Shown: positions 51,301 through 61,100 of the stretch, piece by piece
Layout of the letters: every line of letters begins with the position of its first letter
Numbering within the stretch: the first letter of the stretch is position 1
NCBI RefSeq assembly: GCF_026914265.1
Contig: NC_069124.1
Location: 89,742,628-89,806,627 of the forward strand
Source: Mya arenaria
Taxonomy: Eukaryota; Mollusca; Bivalvia; Myida; Myidae
Direction: 5' to 3'
DNA length: 64,000 nt
Made by a program: the position numbers and the translations under genes
The notes under the pieces: generated by a model
Told to the model about the DNA's origin: nothing
Databases searched by the model: none
The model's input: the letters and a program-made list of their open reading frames with translations, nothing else

Positions 51301-54300
51301 ACATAATAAAAAAATGAATAAATGACGATAGTCCATAAAATAAAGTTGTCATTTATAGGTAGGCTTTCCAAATAGTTGACTGCAATTTCATATCAGGAAG
51401 GCGTTCGGGGGATATTAATCACATTCAGTGATAGCTCTAGTTTTTCCCAATCTGGAGAAACCAATCCCAATAAAAAATAAAACATAATAATAAAGTATTA
51501 GGTTTTTTTACTTGTATTTGTTTATTCAGCATCCTAATGAATAGTATGATGTAAAGTTTTGGGGATTAATGAAATCAGAAACCCTTGTTTATCATTACAT
51601 TAAGAGATCAGTATGCACTATAAACTGTGATGATTTATTGCAATATGTATTTACGCTTATATGTGTTGATATTTTAGTCATTTCAGGACTATTGAAAGGG
51701 AAAAGAAATTTATATATTAATAATTTTCTCATCTGCAGGAGACAGAATAGCTAGTTCATTTAACTGTAGAAGTGGAGTGATGATTTATTTTCAATAAGGC
51801 ATATTACTCAATGCAAGTTTTCCCAAAATGTCAATGGTCTTTTTCCCAAAATGGGCAGAAAAAGGCCTGAGTTAGAAATGACTCCTCACCATTTTTTTTA
51901 AGAAAAAGAACATTTAATGTTTTATGAGTTTTACAGGATTTACTAACAGAGTAAGAGTTAGTCAGAGTTGAACCAAAACTGCCATTAACTGTTCAAACTT
52001 CTCTTTCTTTCAGGATGGGAAAATGCTTGTTTGGGATGCATTTACTACTAATAAGGTGAGGCCAATGGTTAGTTTGTATTTTGAAATATTCCATTAATTT
52101 ATATAATGTTTGATGCAGTTGATTTTGCGATATAAATTTAAAACATATATGACCTTTTTAGATTTTTTTGGTCAAACATACAATATTACAATGCTTACTG
52201 GCTGCCTTTGTTGTCTCAGGAACATGCAGTTACCATGCCAACAACCTGGGTCATGGCCTGTGCTTATGGCCCTTCTGGAACAAAGGTCGCATGTGGGTAT
52301 GTTCATTTACATTCTACTGAATTCAATTGTATTGATAACTCAGTAATATATCTATTTCAGTGATCTTGTTTTATGAATATTTCATTGATGATTTTCATGG
52401 ATATTGTCATGCATTATTATAATTTGCCTTTTCATAATTTTTTTATCTGTTTCTTTGATAATTGTAGAAATCATATCTTAGCTTTATTAAAAAATAAGTA
52501 TGTTATTCCTGCTTAACATTAATTGGTAGCTGTTGATCATGCAAACTGATGCATTGACTTTATGCAGTGGCCTGGACAACAAGTGTACAATATACCCCCT
52601 GAGTTTTGAGGAGACAGACATATCAAGCAAGAAAAAGGCAGTGGCCACGCACACCAGCTACCTTTCGTGTTGTTCCTTTACCAGCTCAGACAACCAGGTG
52701 TTTGACCGTATTAGTTATAAATGTACTTTAAAGAGAAGAATTCCTTACACAGTTGTTATATTGAACTTACAAGAGAATAGATTAATTTACTATTTCTTCA
52801 TCTCCTTAAATCTCAGAAAGCTTATTTGAATGAAATTTCATTTGATAGTACATTTTTCTAAATTTTATGATGGAGCATATGCATTTTATTGATTATTTGG
52901 TGGAAACATATCATTACACATTTATTGTGTTTTCTGTGCAGCATTGCAGATATATAGGAATCATGATATCCGGCTTCTTCATTGTTGTTGTCTGTGGTGG
53001 CACACTTTCATGTTAACCTACTTGCAATTCGCATCAAATTATAACCATACTGGTTCCATTAACAGCTACAATGCATTATTCACTCAAGAGCTATAACCAT
53101 TTAATTAACTATTACATTTATCATAAGGGTGGCTTAAGTTGGTGACATTTGTTGAACTCTAGTTTTACTACATGGTTAGTTGACTTTTAATGATTGTGAG
53201 TTTTCAGATCCTGACAGGAAGTGGTGACAGCACCTGTGCATTGTGGGATGTTGAGAGCGGTCAGTTGATTCAGAGTTTCCATGGACATGCAGGGGACGTC
53301 ATGAGCATTGACCTTTCACCTTCAGAAACAGGAAACCTTTTTGTATCTGGGGTAAATATCAAGTATTTTCATTTACTATTTGTTTGTGAAGTCATATCAT
53401 GTTTTGTGTTCTGTAATAAGCTTGTGCCATTATCTTTCGTCATAGTACGTAAAATTTGAAAATTGGAACCATTGCTCTTGGTCAAAATTATATTTCAATT
53501 GACCTTTAAAAAGTTGGTCCTAAGTTTAGTGTTTTATTTTGTAGCAGAAAAAATATTTTTCCATATTTTAGGGCTGTGACAAGACTGCCATGGTTTGGGA
53601 CATGAGGTTTGGAGAATGTGTGCAGGTGTTTGAGGGACACGAGTCTGACATCAACAATGTACGCTTCTACCCGAGCGGTGATGCCTTCGCCACTGGCTCA
53701 GATGATGCCACGGTAGGTGACAAACTCACAGAGAGTTCCACTTTGTACAAGATCATACTGGTTAATACTTTTTGGTTCAAAATAATTCTGATTATTCAAG
53801 TATCCTTACGATGAGCCACTGGCTCAGATGATGCCACGGTAGGTGACAAACTCACAGAGAGTTCCACTTTGTACAAGATCATACTGGTTAATACTTTTTG
53901 GTTCAAAATAATTCTGATTATTCAAGTATCCTTACGATATACTCCAAATTTTAAATGTTATGCCAAATTTTAAATGTATCCTTACGATATACTCCAAATT
54001 TTAAATGTTATGCTTCATTTATTTAGAAGAATCATGAATAACTGATAACTAAGATTTTGAATTTGAAAACCTTAATCATTGGTGGGATTTAATGGCCAAT
54101 TGCAGTGTCGCCTGTTTGATCTGAGAGCAGACAGGGAAGCCAACTGTTACAAAATGGAGAGTATTATTTTTGGATGCAACTCTGTGGATTTCTCCATTAG
54201 TGGTAGGAACTCTTAAATCACATATGTTTTTATAAGGACCCTGCACAAAATGTGGGTGCCCTATAGTCATCATCCTGTCTGTCTGTCCGTCTGTCCACAT

Positions 54301-55252
54301 GATTTATGTATATTCTTAATTCCTTCAAAATCATATAAAAGTCTGTCGAAAAGATATCAACTTCGTATATTTGATAACAGTAACAATACACACTTTTATA
54401 ACCACTATATAACTCCAACTTAAATATTGCTGGATTTATGGGCCTATTTTGCTTATTCACTACTCTTTGGTCCCACTATTTCCGAATTGCAACCATTGTG
54501 TTTTAGCAAATTAATTTACTTTTCGTCTGAAGTTGTTGAACAATATTGGATTTTTGTCAATGAAACTTTTAGAATCAATTGGTAACTATGTGATATTGTG
54601 TGATGTACAAGAATAATAACTCTGTGACTATTTTAAACCAAAGTGCTTGTACATCATGTCATGACATTTTACAGTTATTACATGAGTACTTCCTAACTCA
54701 TTCAAATACTGTAAATGATGACATAATATTTTAATACTGTTGCATCCTTTGTTTGTGTGTATACATGCTGTGTAATCCTGACTTTAGGGCGCCTGTTGTT
54801 TGGGGGGTACAACGACCATACAGTGAATGTTTGGGACGTGTTAAAGGGTAACCGTGTGACAAAATTGTATGCGCACGAGAACCGTGTAAGCTGCCTGGGT
54901 ATCTCCCCTGATGGCACCGCACTCTGCACCGGCAGCTGGGATAACACACTTAAGGTACATTACACATATCTTTGCACAGGTCCATTGCATAGGCAAATGT
55001 TTAATGAATAATAAAACCGTTAAAAAGAAGATATACTGATGCAAGTGTTCCTCTTCTGCCTTAAACTTATTATAATTTATCATTTTCAAAAATATATTTT
55101 TTAATACAAGTAATTCTTAGATTAAGGTAAGGTTTATATATTCTTTAAATATTTCAATTTCCTCAATCGATACAATAATTTTGCACATAATTTTGTGTTG
55201 TCATATTAATGGAAAATAAGTTGTGGTTCATTTTTTTCAGGTGTGGGCCTAA
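48302..55252 (+). CDS. GNB5: Guanine nucleotide-binding protein subunit beta-5
   Basis: Ten exons join in phase: 48302-48419, 50371-50507, 52014-52055, 52220-52296, 52568-52697, 53208-53351, 53572-53712, 54106-54202, 54788-54954 and 55241-55252. They encode 354 residues; the short human form has 353. An N-terminal helix ([20 protein letters not shown]) is followed by a seven-bladed WD40 propeller: [101 protein letters not shown] and [14 protein letters not shown]5 pairs with R7-family RGS proteins rather than classical G gamma and shortens G protein signals, mainly in neurons. The final exon carries three codons and the stop. Introns hold several repeats, including a duplicated end of exon 7. 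Confidence 0.97.
48882..50311. mobile_element. 1.43-kb element with iterated AAAACGTCCCC ends
   Basis: The left end is CAGGTCAAAACGTCCCC and the right end is the complement, GGGGACGTTTTGACTG. Five or six diverged copies of (G)TCAAAAC(G/A)TCCCCA follow inside the left end, and four lie in opposite orientation inside the right end. The centre is AT-rich with no coding capacity and includes a perfect 37-bp palindrome. No clean target duplication was found. It sits in GNB5 intron 1. Superfamily not assigned. Confidence 0.85.
49373..49409. repeat. Perfect 37-bp palindrome
   Basis: CAAGAAACAATGTAAACG, one T, then the exact complement. It lies within the 48882-50311 element. Confidence 0.9.
50612..51170. 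repeat. Tandem-module element in GNB5 intron 2
   Basis: Begins with a small hairpin (TATACCCC...GGGGGTATA) and a GTCGGTCGGTCCG stretch. Three units of about 125-150 bp follow, on ACTTCATACAATGGTAAAGC, AATGAGAGGAAGTGCAGTG and ACCATAACTCTA. Same architecture as the elements at 54238, 58283 and 62825. Confidence 0.7.
53689..53938 (+). repeat. 126-bp tandem duplication across the GNB5 exon 7 donor
   Basis: 53689-53812 is repeated without visible differences at 53815-53938. The unit includes the last 24 bp of exon 7, its GTAGGT donor and about 100 bp of intron. A smaller duplication on TACGATATACTCCAAATTTT follows at 53927-54015. Reading on from the first copy meets a stop at its end, so only the first donor gives a working protein. 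Confidence 0.92.
54238..54320. repeat. Element head in GNB5 intron 8
   Basis: GGACCCTGCACAAAATGTGG is followed by a CTGTCTGTCTGTCCGTCTGT run. It resembles the hairpin-plus-pyrimidine-repeat head of the tandem-module elements at 50612 and 62825. The right boundary was not resolved. Confidence 0.4.
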
Positions 55253-58200
55253 TTCTTGAATGATTGGAGTCCAGTTCTAGAGGACTACAATCGATGTTTA
55301 TTTGTTTTTATCCGAAAAAGTTGGGTTGGAGAAAGCACAATAATGAAAATATATTGAAGGATTCCATGAACCTACTTCAACTGTGTTTGCAAATGAACTT
55401 AGCATTTCAAGGTTTTGAGGGATTGAATGATCATGTCTATTCCTCCGCACAAGAACACTAAATGGATTTGAAACACTTCAATGAAACACTGACTGATTTG
55501 GCATTCTCTTTGTGACATATATATAAGGTGGTATTCATACATAAAAGGTTTACATTGGTTTCAGTTCAACGATTCAATTAAATCATAGCTTTAAATAACA
55601 ATCGCAAAAACTGCACAGTTACAAACAAAACTCTTTGAATTATTGAAACTGACTTCTCAAAGGTGCCATTCAGGCAGCACAAATTGAATGTCACTTTTGG
55701 CAAAATGGCATTAGGATCATGCTTTGTTTAACTAATTGAAGAGCAAGTTAATTTGCAAATGTAGTAAAATCAATTAAAATGCAGATGAACTACTTTCCTT
55801 AAAACTTTCTGTAGTTGTGGCAAAATTGGGACAAATAAGTAACGATAGCCAAAATGTAAATGGAAATTTTATGAAGTGAATAATCAATATATCTACTTCT
55901 TTATGTCTAACTAAACTCCACATACTTTTATTGTCATTGTTAGCTCCTAATTCTTCCACATCATTTAATCTGAGAATCTCATGGAAAATTGATTAGGTTT
56001 CCTTTGCTAGTAATTTCTGTAGGAAAGAGTTAACAAGCCGTTATCTCAAAAGTCTTATAAAGAATGATTATATTGTTTTAACGGACTTAAAACCCATAAA
56101 GATGTACTGTATATTACACCTTGACAAATGATGGAAATGTTTTTAAAAAAGCAGAATGGTTTACAAGTAATTTCTGTAATAGGGTTCCAGATGTTGTTTG
56201 CTATATTGACCATAAATAGGATATCATTATTGACTTGAATTAATGGATTTTCAAGTGAAGCTTCTGGTACTGTTGGTTGAAGCCTACATTGATGAAGATA
56301 TTTTCGCACGGAGGACATGTATGAATTGTTGAGTAACCTATTAACAGATCTCTCGGGACCATTTCCAAATGCTGTTAATAATGTTCATTGTCAGGATATT
56401 TAATGGTACATTTTAAACTTATAATGATGTGCAATAGATTCCCTATGTTCATGTACTTTTGTATGTTTTGTTACGTATATGATGACTTAGTTTCTGCATG
56501 TTGTTATTTTTTTACTTTAACTTTTCCAAAGATAAAAAGTTGCCGTCATCTGCCTTTTATCTTCGTAAATGTGGTTGGAAGGTTGTAGATGAGCTGGTCT
56601 GATCTGATTGCTATTTGGACGCATTAGAGAGTTTTTGATATGGTATATTTTACTTCCGAATTCATTTGCTTCTCTCATTTTTTAAAGACCTGTAATGAAC
56701 ATGTTCATAAGAATATAACTTGTTTGAGAAGTTTATTGGTTACAATCTAAAACGAGTAAAATATGTCAAATGTGTAAACGTTCATAATTTTCCTATAAGC
56801 TTATTTCAGTAGCCTAATTATTCTATATCAGTAAAAGAAATCCTACAGTCTGCCATATATTTTTAGAAACCGCCTGGTTACCCTAAAGAGGGAGACATTT
56901 TAGTTTTTTTTAGGCCTCGATTTTTTCATAGTTTCCAGATATCTTTCTGTTATTCTGTTCTGTATTCCTAGATGCTCAGATATGTAGAAGCTGTGAACCG
57001 AAACAAAGATACACCAATTTAAATTATATTATTATCCAGTTTTCTGCCTTGTCCCCTAAACAGTGCAACTTGGATTTATTATGAAATTTGTATTTTTGAA
57101 TTCCAAACTATACCCATGTGCAATAGTTCGTTATAGACACTGTGTTCATTGTTCACTTGTTATTGCTCTTGGACAGCAGCAGCTTTACATGTCGATCATG
57201 TCATTTGTTTACTTCTAGATTATTTTTGAAATGTACACAAACATTTTACCATTATGCACATAAATCAAATGAAGAAATTTAAAATCACTTGGTCAGTCTT
57301 TTGCACGTAATGGAATTATTAAAAAACGATTTGGGTACCATCTTTAGTGTTTACATTTATCATATTGTTATGTTATTGTATTATGATTTACATTCTTTTA
57401 TTGCTGTTATCTTTTGTATATGTATATTTTTCTTAACACTGCATTTACATGTAAATTGTTTCAAATTCTAGTCATATTGTTTCCTGAACTACAATGTATG
57501 TTTTAAACTAGTCTCTTGTGTAACCTTTTTCATAGATTTATAGTATCAAATAAAAAAGAGAACAGTTAATGTTTGTGTATTCCAAATGCCTCATTGTTGG
57601 GTAACATCCGCAAACATAATGTGTTACTTCTGCCTAGGGATATACTGCTCAGTTAAAAAATGCAAAACTGGTTAATTTTACAAGTCATTTCTTGCATAAG
57701 AATTTTATCATGATAAAAAATGACTAGCTTATGATATCATGGATATGATTATGGATATAATGCTTCTGGGCTTTAGCTAAAGCAAAGTCCAGGGCAGTCT
57801 TGCAAGATGGGGCTTGTGCCCATGCAGTCTTAATTAATTTACGGAACATGCTATAAATGCCATTGGCTATAAATTGAACCAATAAACATTGTAGAAAAAA
57901 ATCCTTTGTACAAATGCAATAGAAACTATGGTATAGTGCAAACTGTTTCTTTGTTTAGCGTGTTCAAATTTCACAACCTACCTATTGGGTAGGGAAAAAA
58001 ATCAAGAAAAAACGACGAATTGTTATCCTAAAATTTAACCTCTTAACAGACCTGAGCAAGGTTAACTGAGCAATGCAAACATAAAACAACGCTACATATT
58101 TGCAGACTCGACTTTTAGAGGGGTGCTTTTAGGGTCCATGTTTCGAAATTGCAAACATGTGTGCAAGTACATTTACTGTTTATCCTTACATTTCAACTTA

Positions 58201-58282
58201 GATGTATATATGTCTTATAAGGTGTAAATAAAATTGACAACAATAATAACAAAAGAAATTAAGAGTATATTTGGTTGTTTGG
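55253..58282. other. GNB5 3' UTR and downstream spacer
   Basis: AT-rich, no exon recognised. An AATAAA at 57549-57554 is a candidate end of a long 3' UTR, about 2.3 kb past the stop; nearer signals cannot be excluded. Confidence 0.4.
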
Positions 58283-59250
58283 TTTTTAGCTCTACTGACC
58301 AAAGGGCTTATGCGATGGTAATGTGTACGTAGTATGTGCATCCGTGCGTCCGTGCGGTTGTGCGTTCGTGCGTCTGTAAACAATTGGTTGTGAACACGAT
58401 ACAGTCTTCAGTTTTGTACAGTATCTAGATATCCATTAGAGCTCGGTTCCTTTCGAAAACCAGCCAGATCCGCCCATAAATGCCTAGATTATGGGCCATG
58501 AAAGTTTTAAAGAAATGCTTTCTATTTTTAGCCAGGTCTGCATGAGCGAATTCTATTTTTAGCCAAGTTTACATGTACATGTAAATTCGAGTCTAGAGTT
58601 AAGGGAGACAATTTGCAAGTCTAGGATTTTGAGAGACAATTTGCTTTTTGCTTCTGCAGTTGATTTTGTGAATTACTCTGCCTTGTTCTTGTTGAAAGCC
58701 CAAAGGCCATTTTTTAGCTTTAAGTTCTGTAGTTTGCGCATTCATCTTAACACAATTAGTTGTGAATGTTTAAGTTACGCACCTGGTGTCATTACTGGCC
58801 ACACCCAGGGTTCACAGGTTTGGTAAACATAAATCTGGAAAGGTTTGAATTTTTTTTTTTGTGTGTTCGTGCATCCATCTCAGCACAATTGATTGCGAAT
58901 GTTTGTTCAAATTGATCAATGTTGTCCTAGGATGCCCTTGACTTTGACCTTTTGACCAACTTTTTTTAACTTTTAAAACTACAGAAATTTTTACTATGAG
59001 TACAGTTTTGAAAGCATTTTTTTTTGTCAGATGACTTTTACTTGGCACATATTAAAATAGTTCAGGCAACTAATCTGCTTACAATACTTTCTGGGCTCAG
59101 ATGTTGAACGTGCTACGTTTTCAGGTAACCCAAACACAAAACATAAACTATATGTCTGTTGCCTTTTACCCATACATACATGCTGTAGATTGATATGACC
59201 ACAAAAGCCATGCCAGTAGAGCATAGGCCCTTTTGGGCCTCTTGTTTCAA
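58283..59250 (+). mobile_element. Helitron-like element with hairpin end
   Basis: Starts AGCTCTACTGACCAAAGGG followed by GTGCGTCCGTGCGGTTGTG. The core contains repeated phrases (CACAATT(G/A)(A/G)TTG(T/C)GAATGTTT, CTTTGACCTTTTGACCAACT). It ends with the hairpin GGCCCTTTTGGGCC followed by TCTTGTTT. No coding capacity. Confidence 0.6.
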
Positions 59251-59339
59251 AATGTAGTGTAAATGTTCAAATATTTCCAGAGAATAATAGTGCACAATGT
59301 ACTGTTAGGGTGTCTGCGTGTTTAAACTGTTTAGGGTTA

Positions 59340-59907
59340 TTTTAAGTTAAGATTTTGTTGTTGGATTGGATTAATAGCTTTCTAATTAACCGAAGCCAGT
59401 GGATCTCCTTGAAGGGAAGTCTTCAAGGTCTGCACCGGTAGCATCAGGTGCCCCTCAAGGAACCGTTAATATGCATGGTCCTCTCTTGTTCTTGGTGTAT
59501 ATCAATGACCATCCTCAAACTGTCCAGTCTACCACTAGACTGTTTGCAAGTAACTTTCTGATGTATATGATCATCAAAACCGCTGCAGTTGCTCAGGCCC
59601 TACAGGATGACCTTGACAAATTACAGGCTTGGGGGAAAAAGTGGCTTATGGAGTTCAACCCTGACAAGTTTGTGGTCCTCCGTATCTCTAAGAAGTGGGA
59701 GAACATAACCGCAAAAAAAACATCCATGGCCCAACAGCTTATCAAGTCAGAGATATCAAAATATCTTGGAGCTGTCCTCACCACCAACCTGTCCTAGCAT
59801 GCCCATATCGATAAGGCAAATAACAAAACAACCTTCCTCAGGCGCAACTTATCATCAAGCTCAAGAGCCACTATCAAAGAGTCAGGCCTGATACAAGGTT
59901 TTCATCA
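59340..59907 (+). pseudogene. LINE reverse transcriptase fragment
   Basis: Encodes RT motifs in order: GAPQGTVNMHGPLLFLVYIND (compare the usual GVPQGTVLGPLLFLVYIND), LFASNFLMY at the position of the catalytic FADD, LDKLQAWGKKWLMEFNPDK, then SKYLGAVLTTNLS, TAG at the next codon, and HAHIDKANNKTTFLRRNL. The aspartates of the active site are lost and the copy is cut at both ends. Jockey/CR1-like by its phrases; different from the LINE at 28.7 kb. A GGGGCGGATCCAGGAATT element borders it on the right. Confidence 0.85.
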
Positions 59908-59908
59908 C

Positions 59909-60190
59909 AGGGGCGGATCCAGGAATTGACGTAAGAGGGGGCGTAACCTAGGGGCGCATGTTAAAACGTTGCGCCCCTCCCTCAGAACCGAAAGTTCATG
60001 TATATGGCATATCCTGTTTTAATGTGGATCTTGGGTTACTCCCTTAAGGTAAATTGAGCAATTTGTAGTCGGAAATGGTACATTCTGAGCTTATTTTATA
60101 ACCTTTTTCTCCAATATTGATATAAAAAGTAAATTTCGACAACTTTAGAGGGGCGCGCGCCGGGTGACTGGGTGACGTTTTGACTAAATA
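59909..60190. repeat. Element beginning GGGGCGGATCCAGGAATT
   Basis: A common type of non-coding element head (GGGGCGGATCCAGGAATTGA followed by AGAGGGGGCGTAACC), inserted into the LINE fragment. A further GAGGGGCGCGCGCC stretch lies near 60148. The right end was not resolved. Confidence 0.35.
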
Positions 60191-60459
60191 TTTCAGCACT
60201 GTTTTTTACAAATAAATTTATTTCAAGTAGCGCACGCCGTGCGAACATCCGGGCATCTCATCATATTTCGTCGGAAGACAAATTTGTCATTGTTTCTTCG
60301 CTGTGGTAGGACTTTATGACGTAAAGTTCAACTATTTCTTTAAAATTGCAATTTGTAAACTTCGTTGACATGTTTTGTTTGATAAATATTCAAACTTTTG
60401 TAACACAGTAGAACTTGCTTAAGCAATAACAAACCAATTTACTTGCAGAACCTGTCAAT

Positions 60460-60760
60460 GTTTGCGTTCTTTTTATATAATCCAATTACCTGGTTCTACC
60501 TGGTTCTTGAGGGAAACTGTAAGGCCCCGAAGGCCTGTCTTTCCCCCCAATGTCCGGTTTGGCATATTTTTAATAGTATCTAGTTTTGGATCTAATCAGT
60601 ACTCATTTTCAAGAGTAAACCTTGCTACAGTTTATCTAGCTTTGACTGAAACATAATCACATTATTTGTATTTACAATATCTACTGGTAAAACATTCCAA
60701 TTGTTTCTGACTTTATGGGCAAATGAGTATAGACGAAAAAGATAAAAATCTTTTTGAAAT
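60460..60760 (-). pseudogene. Possible decayed LINE 3' end
   Basis: On the minus strand, short phrases across several frames recall a reverse transcriptase tail: FFVYTHLPIKS, then FQSKLDKL-like, then RGLTVSLKNQVEPGNWII before a stop. Many frame changes. This is a weak resemblance only. Confidence 0.28.
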
Positions 60761-61100
60761 ATCTTGGATATAAAAAAATATTGGCCATAATGTACAACCA
60801 ATTATATGTGGTGATGTTTTTGCTTCATTGAACATAGTAGATACTTGTTATTTGTAGATACTTGTTATTCCAACGGCCGGAAATTAGATAAAATTTCAAT
60901 TGTAAGAGATATTTCCTTTGGACCTCAATTAGAGTTGAGCAACAAACCAAATCAATATTTTTGTGCGAGGCAAGCATTGTTTTAACTATCATCACGCACT
61001 TAATAGCTTTGTTGTGAAGTTATACTAGTGCTTTATGTGGGAAAATAGCTCTGCAAGCTAGTGTTTTTATTTATGTTTATCCGATTGTTTTCCATTCCAG

